12,282 nucleotides of DNA from JACZQZ01 sp046756945 (GTDB lineage: Bacteria; Pseudomonadota; Alphaproteobacteria; Rhodospirillales; 2-02-FULL-58-16). The translations under genes were made by a program, and so were the position numbers. The notes beneath the pieces are model-generated. The model saw only the letters and a program-made list of their open reading frames with translations, made no database searches and was not told where the DNA came from. Positions 1 through 9,041 of the stretch are shown piece after piece; positions within the stretch are counted from its first letter, which is position 1, and every line of letters starts with the position of its first letter. The DNA is taken from positions 1 through 12,282 of the forward strand of contig JBHHXI010000095.1 in the NCBI GenBank assembly GCA_046756945.1, written 5' to 3'.

Positions 1-12
1 TTCAGCAGCCTG

Positions 13-384
13 CTAGACCGGCAACCCCCATTTCTCGACGGCGTACCGTGCCTCGGCACTGTCCGGTTTGGCAAAACTGTAGCCCCTGGCCAGATACTTC
101 CTGGCGATCAATCCGTTGCCCTTGTACGCCAGGAATACGGACAGCACGGCGATGACCGCGCCGGGCACCAGGCTGAGGGCGGCCACCTGGGTTGTATCCG
201 GCATGATAAGAGGCAGGGCCAGATCCAGACTCCAGAGAATCACTATGAGCGCGCCCCAGGCGGTTAATCCTTTCCTGAACAAAGGAATTCCCAGAAAGGA
301 GCTGAAAAAGAAGAACATCCAGTTCCAGCCGACGGCCAGCGTCTCGCGATCGCCGGTGCTGGTGTCCTCGAGTATGACCACCAT
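13..384 (-). CDS. Small integral membrane protein, DUF2628-like
   Basis: A 123-residue protein of unknown function, probably in the inner membrane. After a polar N-terminus it has an aromatic block (GWNWMFFFFSSF, residues 19-30) followed by basic RKG, then hydrophobic segments at about 42-61 and 67-87. A basic cytoplasmic-looking tail contains ARKYLARGY (94-102). A tryptophan/phenylalanine-rich 'NW-aromatic' entry followed by short helices and a 'lxxGY' tail is the pattern of the DUF2628 family; I make that assignment by eye, so it is tentative. The ATG at 384 is preceded by an AAGGTGGAG-type ribosome site about 8 nt upstream, which supports the start. It is divergent from the lipoprotein gene and separated from the flagellar block, so nothing in its context ties it to motility. 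The stop is a TAG at 13-15; what lies downstream is outside the window. Confidence 0.7.
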   Translation of the reverse strand: MVVILEDTSTGDRETLAVGWNWMFFFFSSFLGIPLFRKGLTAWGALIVILWSLDLALPLIMPDTTQVAALSLVPGAVIAVLSVFLAYKGNGLIARKYLARGYSFAKPDSAEARYAVEKWGLPV

Positions 385-539
385 GGTTCCACTCCACCTT
401 GGCAGCGCTATGGCACTGCATCGCTCTACACTACGCCTATCAATCCTGAAAATAGGATGAAAGCGCGGACCGGACGCCCAGGCGGGTCGACCCCATGGGG
501 ACGTGTGGGCATTCTTTCGCCGGCATTCCTCAGAAAAAA

Positions 540-553
540 ATTTTACGTAAAAT
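540..553. repeat. 14-bp perfect palindrome (attttacgtaaaat)
   Basis: A perfect 14-bp inverted repeat with no spacer lies at the left end of the AT-rich island. It may be a dimeric regulator site, but AT-rich DNA yields such palindromes by chance more often than GC-rich DNA does. Confidence 0.5.
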
Positions 554-616
554 ATAGAAAAGTATAATTACAATTAAGACATATATAGATTTCCAATAAT
601 TTAAATGTAAAAATCG

Positions 617-628
617 TATTTGCAAATA
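617..628. repeat. 12-bp perfect palindrome (tatttgcaaata)
   Basis: A second perfect spacerless palindrome sits in the right half of the AT-rich island. It overlaps the -35-like TTGCAA of the candidate promoter for the lipoprotein gene, so it would be well placed as an operator if that promoter is real. Confidence 0.45.
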
Positions 629-648
629 AATGTCCAAACGTGTATTTT
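620..648 (+). promoter_or_regulatory. Candidate sigma70-type promoter
   Basis: TTGCAA (620-625) and TATTTT (643-648) are separated by exactly 17 bases. Each matches four of six positions of the sigma70 consensus. The pair points toward the lipoprotein gene but would leave a leader of about 240 nt. In AT-rich DNA such partial matches are common, so this is only a candidate. Confidence 0.2.
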
Positions 649-670
649 GGCTTTCTGGGACGGGAGCGGC

Positions 671-698
671 ACGCCAGCGTTCGCTTTCGGCGCTGCGT
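671..698 (+). other. Possible leader hairpin upstream of the lipoprotein gene
   Basis: ACGC-C-AGCG (671-679) can pair with CGCTGCGT (691-698), giving an 8-bp stem with one bulged C and an 11-nt loop. No T-run follows it, so it does not look like an intrinsic terminator. If transcription starts in the AT-rich island, this would be a structured element in the 5' leader; its function is unknown. Confidence 0.25.
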
Positions 699-879
699 GG
701 ACGCCCCCGAACAGCCCAGGAAGTTCCGATGGCAACGCTCGACAGGGAGAACAACGCTGAATCCAGGTTTTAGATCGAAAGGGTAACCGCTCTCCCATCG
801 GTTGGCGCTGAGAGTGCCGGGTGCCGGGCGGTTCAAGCGTCATCGGGCGTCAGGTTTCGGCTCTTGGACCAACGAGGAG

Positions 880-886
880 AAGGAGG
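880..886 (+). promoter_or_regulatory. Strong ribosome binding site that decides the lipoprotein start
   Basis: AAGGAGG lies 8 nt before the ATG at 895. This selects the 65-residue protein with an N-terminal signal peptide over the longer in-frame ORF that begins at 802, whose extra 31 residues would bury the signal peptide. Confidence 0.85.
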
Positions 887-894
887 CTTTCGCA

Positions 895-1092
895 ATGATC
901 AAAACCAAAACAGTTGCGCTGGCTTTGGCTCTGACAGGTCTTGCCGGCTGTGAAGCGGTGAACCGCCCCGACGTGTTCGATCAGGATCTCTACAAACTCG
1001 GTGTCAGCAGTGCCCGCAACGCACAACCCTTCAGTTTCTATCCCCAGTCGGACGGCACCAGCCTCGTCATCAAGGTAGGGTTCAATCTCTGA
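895..1092 (+). CDS. Small putative lipoprotein, 65 aa
   Basis: A short secreted lipoprotein of unknown role. The N-terminus MIKTKT is basic and is followed by a hydrophobic core (VALALALTG) and the lipobox LAGC, with the lipidated cysteine at residue 19. The mature part is only 47 residues, polar, and ends in an alternating stretch (SLVIKVGFNL) that looks like a beta strand. Residue +2 after the cysteine is Glu; by the enterobacterial +2 rule this favours outer-membrane sorting, though that rule is not proven for this organism. The start is chosen on the strong ribosome site and the signal peptide. It stands alone on the plus strand, convergent with the kinase gene, with no visible partner. 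I do not recognise a family. Confidence 0.75.
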   Translation: MIKTKTVALALALTGLAGCEAVNRPDVFDQDLYKLGVSSARNAQPFSFYPQSDGTSLVIKVGFNL

Positions 1093-1213
1093 CGGGGCGC
1101 GCGAAGAGCGGTAAACCGCGCAAGACCGTCGTATAGCGTACAAATCTCCGGGACACGCCACTGGGCGGAGGTTGGCCTGGCGCCGCCTTCCGCGGCCGTC
1201 GGCGCGACCGCGC

Positions 1214-3016
<1,803 letters not shown>

Positions 3017-3023
3017 GCCCGTC

Positions 3024-3440
3024 TCAATATCTCCTCAGCCGCGACAACAGGGCCGCGTTGTCCCACTTGGGCTGACGGTCCTCCAGCACCACGCCGTGGC
3101 TGTCGACGCCGGGAAGGGCGCCGTTGGGCGCCGAGAGGCCGACCTGGACCCAGCGCGCCACGACCTCGTTGTTGATGTCGTCCAGGATGGTCACGGCAAC
3201 CGTCTCCAGGGACTCCCACGGCTGTGTCGCCAGGGCTTCCAGGTACCGTCCGAAGGCGGCGGGATCGATAATCAATTTGTCGGGAACGTAGCGCACGCCG
3301 ACGGTCGTCCGCTGCGCCCGTCCCGCCGGCGCTATGTGCCCCTCGAGCGCGCTGACATAGTCCAGCCTCGTATCCGGGTTGGATCGGGTGGCGAGAAGCC
3401 CGCGTCTCTCCTTGGCGTCCATGGGGGATGTCCCGGACAT
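3024..3440 (-). CDS. QueF-like T-fold protein lacking the catalytic residues
   Basis: A 138-residue soluble protein. Residues about 43-105 match the T-fold of the nitrile reductase QueF (preQ0 to preQ1, queuosine pathway): TTVGVRYVPDKL matches its 'TVxIRYVPDKL' strand, YLEAL its 'YLFSF' helix, and SLETVAVTILDDI its 'FHEDCxNxIxNDL' segment. The Glu of that last segment, which grips the base in T-fold enzymes, is kept. By my hand alignment, however, the catalytic Cys and Asp of QueF (in 'CPxTGQPDF') fall on Ile and Gln, the His before the Glu is Leu, and the whole protein contains no cysteine. It therefore cannot carry out the QueF thioimide chemistry and is probably a ligand-binding or structural relative. 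It lies 4 nt after the FliK-like gene and 7 nt before the kinase gene, so it is operon-embedded. Its role in motility is unknown. An alternative start is Met7 (3422). Confidence 0.7.
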   Translation of the reverse strand: MSGTSPMDAKERRGLLATRSNPDTRLDYVSALEGHIAPAGRAQRTTVGVRYVPDKLIIDPAAFGRYLEALATQPWESLETVAVTILDDINNEVVARWVQVGLSAPNGALPGVDSHGVVLEDRQPKWDNAALLSRLRRY

Positions 3441-3444
3441 GAAA

Positions 3445-5112
3445 TCACACCACCAGACCGACGTGGTCCTCGGTGGCCCCTTGGCGCAAGATCTCGACGA
3501 ATCCCGGAGGCGCGGCCTGGAAGGCGACGGCGCCCTTGATGCCCGTCAGTTCGGTGGCGTCACGGAAAATCCGCCTGATGTCGTCGTGCATCCGCGGCGG
3601 CAGCGGCGAGCCCGTGCGCACGATCAGGTCCAGGCGCCTGTTCCGCGCCCGCACCAGGCCGTCCAGCTGCAGGCGCCCGAACCGTTCGAGTTCCACGTCG
3701 ATGACGAAACGGGTGCCCCTCCGCCCCCCCGTGCCGCCTTCCCCGTCCTCGCCATGGCGACGCAGGAAAAGGCGGATTCTTTCGATCTGCGCCCCGTTGT
3801 GAAAGGGGATGAGCGCGATCCGCCAGTCTCCCCGGCCGGGGTCCTCGGCCAAACGGGCGAGCCCGCCGAATTCGTCCTTCAGGCGCGCCATGACGTCGGG
3901 TCTGACCCGCTGCAGCAGCCGCCCGGCCCTGTCGCCCAGCCAGCCGCGGATGTCGCCGCCGCGCAGCGCCGCCAGAAAGAACAGGATATTGGCGGCCAGG
4001 TTGGCATCGGGCCTGGGGATGATGGCGTTGACCAGGTGCTGGGCGAGGACCGCGTTGGCGTCATTCAGCGCCATCAGGGCCTCGTCCAGGGCCGGCCAAT
4101 CCCGGGAAAACACCCATCCCCCCGGCGCGGCGCGGAGGGGCGCGGTTTCCGGCGCCGGGGGCGGAACCGGCTCGTCGGTCACCTGGAACGTCACGGTGCC
4201 GCCCTGGGGCAGGAGCGTGCGGGTGGCGAACGCCAGCACCCCGGCCGGGGTGTGCACCATCGGCTGGTTCGACACCGTCATGCCGGCGACCGTGCCGGTA
4301 AGCGTCTGTCCAAGCGCCAGGCCGGCCGCCGGGGCGCGGAAGGCGGCCGCCGGGGCCGCCGGCTGCACGGCCAGGATACTGACGGTCATCCGGGTGCCGG
4401 CGACGAGCCCGCCCTGGGCCGCCGCCGGGGCGCTACCGGAAACGCCCTGGGCGCCTGCCGGCAGGGAACCGGCCGCAGCCGCCGGGACATGGGCGGCGCC
4501 GGGCGCCGACGCCCGTACCGTGGCCGCCGATGGTCCCGCCGGTGCCGGAAACCCGGCCTTGGCGGCGGCGAAGGCGGCCGCCCCGTGGCCGCCGGGCGCC
4601 GCCCGTGCCGCCGTTCCGGCGGGCGGTCCCTGGGCGGGCCGCAGCAGGGTCGCGGTGTCGGTGCCGCCGGCGGCGACGGCCGCCGGAGCCGTCCCGGCGG
4701 TGCTCGTCGCGGCGGCGGCGCCGGATGCGGCGGACGCCGGGGCGCCGGCGGCGGCAGGGAGCGCGGCCGATGGCGCCGGGATGCCCGGGACAGGCAGGCG
4801 CAGCGCGGCCGCCAGCGGCTGGCCGTCGACGGAAACAATCTGCAACTGCACCTGGGAGCCCAGGGACTGGACCACCAGGACGACGGCGGCGCCCCGGGGC
4901 AGCGGCGCATTGGTCTGCACGGCGAGGGTACCGAGGGAGGTCTGTATCTGCGCCTGGCCCTTGGCGTCCCGGGCGAGGACTATGCCGTCGAGCCGGTCGC
5001 CCGGCGAAAGCCGGGTCAGCGGAACCGGCGGGTCGGGCACCACCACCGCGGCCTGGGGCGCCGGCGGCGCCGGCGGCTGTGTCGGAGGCGATGGCGGGAC
5101 GACGGCCGTCAT
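3445..5112 (-). CDS. FliK-like protein (putative hook-length control or flagellar accessory)
   Basis: A 555-residue protein with three parts. Part 1 (about 33-100) is a beta-rich module: L-PGDRL-G-V, T-LGTLA, LPRG. It is echoed at about 264-313 by ALGQTLTGTV, TPAGVLA, LPQG, so it looks like a duplicated fold. Between and around the copies is a long Ala/Pro/Gly linker (about 101-260). Part 2 (about 330-450) is helical, with WPALDEAL, ILFFLAALRGGDIRGWLG and DWRIALIPFHNG. Part 3 (about 467-532) has a pattern like the FliK C-terminal domain: FVIDVELERFGRLQLDGLV, then LDLIVRTGSPLPP and a closing helix. FliK measures hook length and switches export specificity through FlhB; a long disordered N-terminal ruler and a compact C-domain fit that layout. 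The gene begins 3 nt after the flhG stop. The true hook-length gene may lie elsewhere, which would make this a paralogue. The FliK relation is by eye and moderate in strength. Confidence 0.65.
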   Translation of the reverse strand: MTAVVPPSPPTQPPAPPAPQAAVVVPDPPVPLTRLSPGDRLDGIVLARDAKGQAQIQTSLGTLAVQTNAPLPRGAAVVLVVQSLGSQVQLQIVSVDGQPLAAALRLPVPGIPAPSAALPAAAGAPASAASGAAAATSTAGTAPAAVAAGGTDTATLLRPAQGPPAGTAARAAPGGHGAAAFAAAKAGFPAPAGPSAATVRASAPGAAHVPAAAAGSLPAGAQGVSGSAPAAAQGGLVAGTRMTVSILAVQPAAPAAAFRAPAAGLALGQTLTGTVAGMTVSNQPMVHTPAGVLAFATRTLLPQGGTVTFQVTDEPVPPPAPETAPLRAAPGGWVFSRDWPALDEALMALNDANAVLAQHLVNAIIPRPDANLAANILFFLAALRGGDIRGWLGDRAGRLLQRVRPDVMARLKDEFGGLARLAEDPGRGDWRIALIPFHNGAQIERIRLFLRRHGEDGEGGTGGRRGTRFVIDVELERFGRLQLDGLVRARNRRLDLIVRTGSPLPPRMHDDIRRIFRDATELTGIKGAVAFQAAPPGFVEILRQGATEDHVGLVV

Positions 5113-5115
5113 GGC

Positions 5116-5895
5116 CTAGGTCAACAGCTTGCCGGCGATGGCTTCGACGTCGCTGGCGGCCTCGCTGTTGGGAAAACGGGTCAGGATGGAGGTCTGGCTG
5201 CGGATGGCTTCGCGCACCTTGGGGTCGCGGCGGATCATGCCGAGAAGCGGCGGCGAGATCTTGAGGAAGCCTTCACAGGCCTTGAGCAGCGTATTGTAGG
5301 TGCGTTCGCCGTCGCGGTCGGATTTGACCATGTTGACGACGATCTGGATGTCGATCTCGGGGCGATCCATATGGGTGATCTTGATGAAGGCGTAGGCGTC
5401 GGTCAGCGATGTCGGCTCGTCGGTGGCGACCACCAGGCAGGCGCCCACGCTGTGGGTGAGCTGGCGCACCGTGCGCTCGACACCGCCGCCCAGATCGACG
5501 ATCACCTTGTCGTAGTTGGCGGCCAGCAGGATCAGGTCGTCGCTCAGCATCTGCAGGCGGCTGGCCGGCATGTTGGCCAGCCCGCCGGACCCCGACCGGC
5601 CGGCGATGATGTCGAACCCGCCGTCCTCGAACGCCGTCACCGCCTGGTTGAGCGTCAGGTGACCGGCGATCACGCCGCCCAGATCGTGTTCGGGCATGAG
5701 CCCCAGCTGGATGTCCAGGTTGGCGAGCCCAAGGTCGCCGTCGAACAGGAGAGTCCGCTCGCCCTTCCGCGCCAGCGCGTGGGCAAGGGTGATGGCCAGC
5801 CATGTCTTGCCGACGCCGCCCTTGCCCGACGCGATGGCGATCATGTTGCGTCCCTTGGTCGTCGGACGCGGGGCGAGGGAGGATGCTGAGGTCAT
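5116..5895 (-). CDS. flhG: FlhG, MinD/ParA-type ATPase for flagellar placement
   Basis: A 259-residue P-loop ATPase that, with FlhF, sets the number and position of flagella. It has the deviant Walker A of the MinD/ParA class (GKGGVGKT, 24-31, with the signature Lys25), then LFDGDLGLANLD (50-61, D52/D54) and a Walker B strand VIVDLGGG (132-138, D134). NMVKS (188-192) is a likely base-contact segment. Its length fits a MinD-like FlhG. The ATG overlaps the flhF stop as ATGA, which fixes the start and implies translational coupling. The 17 residues before the ATPase core (MTSASSLAP...) contain no DQAxxLR motif, the N-terminal element by which FlhG proteins studied elsewhere stimulate FlhF GTPase. 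I also see no obvious MinD-type amphipathic membrane helix at the C-terminus. Confidence 0.93.
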   Translation of the reverse strand: MTSASSLAPRPTTKGRNMIAIASGKGGVGKTWLAITLAHALARKGERTLLFDGDLGLANLDIQLGLMPEHDLGGVIAGHLTLNQAVTAFEDGGFDIIAGRSGSGGLANMPASRLQMLSDDLILLAANYDKVIVDLGGGVERTVRQLTHSVGACLVVATDEPTSLTDAYAFIKITHMDRPEIDIQIVVNMVKSDRDGERTYNTLLKACEGFLKISPPLLGMIRRDPKVREAIRSQTSILTRFPNSEAASDVEAIAGKLLT

Positions 5896-6878
5896 GATGC
5901 TGCCTCGCTCTGATAAGAGGTTCCATGGGATTGCGGGGTGTGGGGCATGATCAGGCGGGCCAGGGAAAGGGGGTTGATGGGACTGAGCCCGTCGGCCACC
6001 TGGGGGGTGATGCTGACGTCCGAGAAGCGCATGCGCGCCGCATCGGCCGCCGCCAGGATGGCGCCCAGCCGCCGCGCCATGTCGAGGCGGGTGACGACAA
6101 GCCGGCCGGCGCCGACGGCGGCGAACGCGGCGGCGATGTCGGCGGATTCCATGGCGTCCCCGCCCGCCGCCAGCACCAGCACGGGCTCGGCGCCCGCCGC
6201 CTGGACAAGCCCGCTCAGGTGGTCCATCTCGGTGTCGCTGAAGGGGTTGGTCCCCGCCGTGTCGATGTAGACATGGTCGTTCGCCCCGGCGGCCGCCACG
6301 GCCTCGCGCAAGCTCTCGATGGTGCCGGTGGATTCCAGGTCGAGCTTCAGGAGGCGGGTGAAGGCGGCCAGTTGCTCGACGCCGCCGGCGCGCTGGGTGT
6401 CCGTCGTGATGACCCGCACGGACGCGCCGGCCAGGGTGGCGCGGGCGGCCAGTTTGGCCGTGGTGATGGTTTTGCCGGCGCCGGGCGGGCCGACCAGCAT
6501 GATCGGCCTTTCCTCGCCATGCTCCGACAGGGGCGCGAATGTGAAGGTGGCGTCCATGGCGCCGGCAAACGCCAGGACCGGGTCTTCGGTGTCCAGGGCG
6601 CCGGCCGCCTGGACCAGGCGCTCGGCGAGACGCGGCGGCGTTCCGTGAAAGGTGAGGGCCTGGCGGATGGTCGCCACGGCGTCGGGCCTTTCCTCTTCAT
6701 ACAGCTCCTCGAGGGCGGCGTCCTCCGGACGCGTTTCTTCCAACGCCGCGGTCACCCGGGCGCCGTGGCCCCCGATTCCGCGCTGGGTGGAGACGATGAT
6801 GGCGTCCTCGCCCATCTCCTGGCGCGCCATTTCCATGGCTTCGGCCATGGTCGGTGCGGTATAGGTCTTGAGGCGCAT
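5892..6878 (-). CDS. flhF: FlhF, SRP-type GTPase for polar flagellum assembly
   Basis: A 328-residue GTPase of the Ffh/FtsY/FlhF family that marks the pole for flagellum construction. The N-terminal B-domain signature is present (MRLKTYTAPTMAEAM, then MGEDAIIVSTQRG). A short acidic linker follows (EETRPEDAALEELYEEERPD, about 47-66) in place of the long Gln/Pro linker of many homologues, which explains the modest length. The NG domain has G1 GPPGAGKT (130-137), the family motif DTQRAGGVEQL (160-170), G3 DTAGT (206-210) and G4 TRLD (263-266). In Ffh and FtsY the fifth G3 residue is Arg, but this position varies among FlhF proteins. The gene starts 7 nt after the flhA stop and shares ATGA with flhG. 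Only a weak ribosome site precedes it, consistent with coupling to flhA translation. Confidence 0.95.
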   Translation of the reverse strand: MRLKTYTAPTMAEAMEMARQEMGEDAIIVSTQRGIGGHGARVTAALEETRPEDAALEELYEEERPDAVATIRQALTFHGTPPRLAERLVQAAGALDTEDPVLAFAGAMDATFTFAPLSEHGEERPIMLVGPPGAGKTITTAKLAARATLAGASVRVITTDTQRAGGVEQLAAFTRLLKLDLESTGTIESLREAVAAAGANDHVYIDTAGTNPFSDTEMDHLSGLVQAAGAEPVLVLAAGGDAMESADIAAAFAAVGAGRLVVTRLDMARRLGAILAAADAARMRFSDVSITPQVADGLSPINPLSLARLIMPHTPQSHGTSYQSEAAS

Positions 6879-6885
6879 GGCTCGG

Positions 6886-9006
6886 TTAAATCTGTCCCAC
6901 GGTCTTGATCTGGGCCTTGGGGTGCACTTCGTTCTGCGACATGACGACGGTCATGGGACGGAAGCGCTCGACGATGGAGCGCACGAAGGGACGACTCGCC
7001 GGGCTGGTCAAAAGGACCGGGGTTTCGCCCATCATGGCCTGCTGTTCGAAGGTGTTGCGAAGGCCGGCGATGAATTCCTGCAGGCGGCTCGGCGGCATGG
7101 AAAGCTGGCGCTCCTCGCCGCTGCCGACCACGGATTCGGCGAACGTCTGCTCCCATTCGGGCGACAGGGTGACAAGGGGGATAAAGCCTTGTTCGTTGGT
7201 GCTCATGTCGCTGATCTGGCGCGCCAGGCGGGAGCGGACGTGTTCGGTGATCATGGCGACGTTGCGGCTCTGGCCGCAGGCTTCGGAAATGCCTTCGAGG
7301 ATGGTCGGCAGGTCGCGGATGGAAACCCGTTCCGCCAACAGGTTTTGCAGCACCCGCTGGACGCCGCCCAACGAAATCTGGTTGGGCACCATATCCCCGA
7401 TCAGTTTCTGATGCTCCTTGTCCAACTCGTCCAGAAGTTTCTGGGTTTCCGCGTACGACAACAGCTCGGCCATGTTGTCCTTGATCACCTCGGTCAGGTG
7501 GGTGGTGATGACGGTGGCCACCTCGACCACGGTGTAGCCGCGGAACAGGGCCTCCTCGCGGTTCGATTCGTCGATCCATAGGGCCGGCAGGCCGAACGTC
7601 GGCTCGCTGGTCTTTTCCCCGGCCAGGCTGATGTCCTCGCCGCGGGGGTCCATGACCAGCAGCATGTTGGGCCTGAGGTCCCCGCGCCCGGACTCGATCT
7701 CCTTGACCCGGATAACGTACGTATTGGCGGGCAACTGCATGTTGTCCTGGATGCGCACCGAGGGCATGACGAAGCCGATGTCGGCCGCCAACTGCCGGCG
7801 CAGGGCCTTGATCTGATCGGTCAGGCGCTGGCCCTCGTGGGGGGCGCTGATCAGGGACAGCAGCCCGTAGCCCAGTTCGAGCCGCAGGTAGTCGATTCTG
7901 AGGGCCGCGGATATGGGTTCTTCGGCCGCCGCCGCCGTTTCGATGGTGTCTTCGATCTGCCGGCGGTCCGCTTCCTTCTTTTGCGTTTCCCGCTTGGCGA
8001 TGTACCACGCCATCCCTCCCGTGATGCCGGTGAGGAACAAAAACGGCAGCATGGGAATGCCCGGCAGGAGCGCCAGCGAGCCGAGCAGGATGGAACACAA
8101 GGCCAGGGCCCTGGGCTGGCCGCCGAGCTGCCCGAACAAGGCCTCCTCGGTGGCGCCGCGGATGCCCGCCTTGGTGACCATCAAACCGGCGGCGGTGGAG
8201 ACGATCAGGGCCGGGATTTGCGTGACCAGGCCGTCGCCCACCGTGAGGCGCGTATAGCTGTCGGCCGCCTGGGAGAAGCTGATGCCCTTCTGGGCGACGC
8301 CGATGATCATGCCGCCGACGATGTTGATGAAGGTGATCAGCAGGCCGGCGATGGCGTCGCCGCGGACGAACTTTGCGGCGCCGTCCATGGCGCCGAAGAA
8401 GGTGCTTTCGTCCTCCAGCGACCGGCGCCGGGTGCGCGCCTCGTCTTCGTCGATCAGTCCGGTCGACAGGTCGGCGTCGATGGCCATCTGCTTGCCCGGC
8501 ATGGCGTCAAGGGTGAAGCGGGCGGAAACCTCGGCGATGCGGCCCGAGCCCTTGGTGATGACGATGAAGTTGATGATGACCAGGATGCCGAAGACGATGA
8601 TGCCGATGACGAAGTTGCCGCTCATGACGAAGCCGCCGAAGGCCTCGATGACGCGCCCGGCGGCGTCGGTTCCTTGGTGGCCGTTGGCGAGAATCAGCCG
8701 CGTCGAGGCCACGTTGAGGGCCAGGCGGACCATGGTGGCGAGCAAAAGGACCGTCGGGAAGGTGTTGAAATCAAGGGGCGTGTCGATGAACAGGGCGGTC
8801 ATCAGAACGAGCACGGAAAAGGTGATGGAAATCGCCAGGCCCAGGTCGAGCAGCCACGTGGGCAGGGGCAGGATCAGCACGACCAGAATGACGACGACGC
8901 CCAGCGCCAGCGCGATGTCGCTGCGGCGTCCGGCCGCCAGCAGGTGCTCGCGCACGCTGGTGCCCGTTCCCTCTACCGGTGCCGTTGCGGGGGAAGCCTC
9001 GGCCAT
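6886..9006 (-). CDS. flhA: FlhA, flagellar type III export gate protein
   Basis: A 706-residue inner-membrane protein that forms the nonameric export gate and docks chaperone-substrate complexes. The N-terminal half has about eight hydrophobic helices (about 31-49, 51-72, 85-105, 128-151, 215-238, 255-280, 300-318 and 319-336). The family signature is intact: RLALNVASTRLIL (94-106), then GRIAEVSARFTLDAMPGKQ (155-173), then GAMDGAAKFVRGDAIAG with Asp208, the position of the essential proton-pathway Asp208 of the enteric protein. A charged linker (about 338-365) leads to the cytosolic substrate-binding domain, which runs to KTVGQI. Length and motifs are normal. It lies 61 nt downstream of flbD, the largest gap in the block, and 7 nt before flhF. 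The N-terminal 16 residues are variable; ATG at 9006 is the natural start. Confidence 0.97.
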   Translation of the reverse strand: MAEASPATAPVEGTGTSVREHLLAAGRRSDIALALGVVVILVVLILPLPTWLLDLGLAISITFSVLVLMTALFIDTPLDFNTFPTVLLLATMVRLALNVASTRLILANGHQGTDAAGRVIEAFGGFVMSGNFVIGIIVFGILVIINFIVITKGSGRIAEVSARFTLDAMPGKQMAIDADLSTGLIDEDEARTRRRSLEDESTFFGAMDGAAKFVRGDAIAGLLITFINIVGGMIIGVAQKGISFSQAADSYTRLTVGDGLVTQIPALIVSTAAGLMVTKAGIRGATEEALFGQLGGQPRALALCSILLGSLALLPGIPMLPFLFLTGITGGMAWYIAKRETQKKEADRRQIEDTIETAAAAEEPISAALRIDYLRLELGYGLLSLISAPHEGQRLTDQIKALRRQLAADIGFVMPSVRIQDNMQLPANTYVIRVKEIESGRGDLRPNMLLVMDPRGEDISLAGEKTSEPTFGLPALWIDESNREEALFRGYTVVEVATVITTHLTEVIKDNMAELLSYAETQKLLDELDKEHQKLIGDMVPNQISLGGVQRVLQNLLAERVSIRDLPTILEGISEACGQSRNVAMITEHVRSRLARQISDMSTNEQGFIPLVTLSPEWEQTFAESVVGSGEERQLSMPPSRLQEFIAGLRNTFEQQAMMGETPVLLTSPASRPFVRSIVERFRPMTVVMSQNEVHPKAQIKTVGQI

Positions 9007-9041
9007 GGCCGCCTAATGCCTTCGCTTTCGGTTTCTTGGGA

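Larger units (their letters stand above)
385..894. other. Divergent intergenic region with an AT-rich island
   Basis: These 510 bases separate two divergent genes. I see no convincing gene in them; the short open frames lack ribosome sites. The middle (about 535-650) is extremely AT-rich: 80 of the 100 bases at 541-640 are A or T, against roughly one third in the rest of the window. It contains two perfect palindromes (540-553 and 617-628). The flanks (385-530 and 660-894) return to high GC. It probably carries the promoters of both neighbours. The island could also be a nucleoid-protein binding site or a remnant of foreign DNA; the sequence does not decide. Confidence 0.75.

Noticed and set aside
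411..425. TGGCAC followed by a GC dinucleotide, resembling a sigma54 -24/-12 promoter
   Set aside because: The spacing between the GG and GC dinucleotides is one base short, and the -12 element reads TCGC rather than TTGC.
443..458. atcct-N6-aggat inverted repeat upstream of the DUF2628-like gene
   Set aside because: It has only five paired bases and competes with an overlapping alternative pairing; chance is the simplest explanation.
530..754. Minus-strand open frame ending in a hydrophobic stretch, which could be a small membrane toxin
   Set aside because: The Ile/Leu/Phe/Tyr-rich end follows simply from AT-rich composition. There is no start codon or ribosome site near that stretch, and the upstream part looks like non-coding GC-rich DNA.
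1093..1213. GC-rich inverted repeats between the convergent lipoprotein and kinase genes as a bidirectional terminator
   Set aside because: The short stems (for example 1108-1119) lack a following T-run on either strand, so an intrinsic terminator cannot be supported.
3379..5889. An 836-codon open frame on the plus strand opposite the QueF-like (part), FliK-like and flhG genes
   Set aside because: Its product is rich in Arg, Gly, His and Gln without any domain, as expected for the mirror frame of GC-rich coding DNA. The minus-strand genes beneath have clear families and tight junctions.
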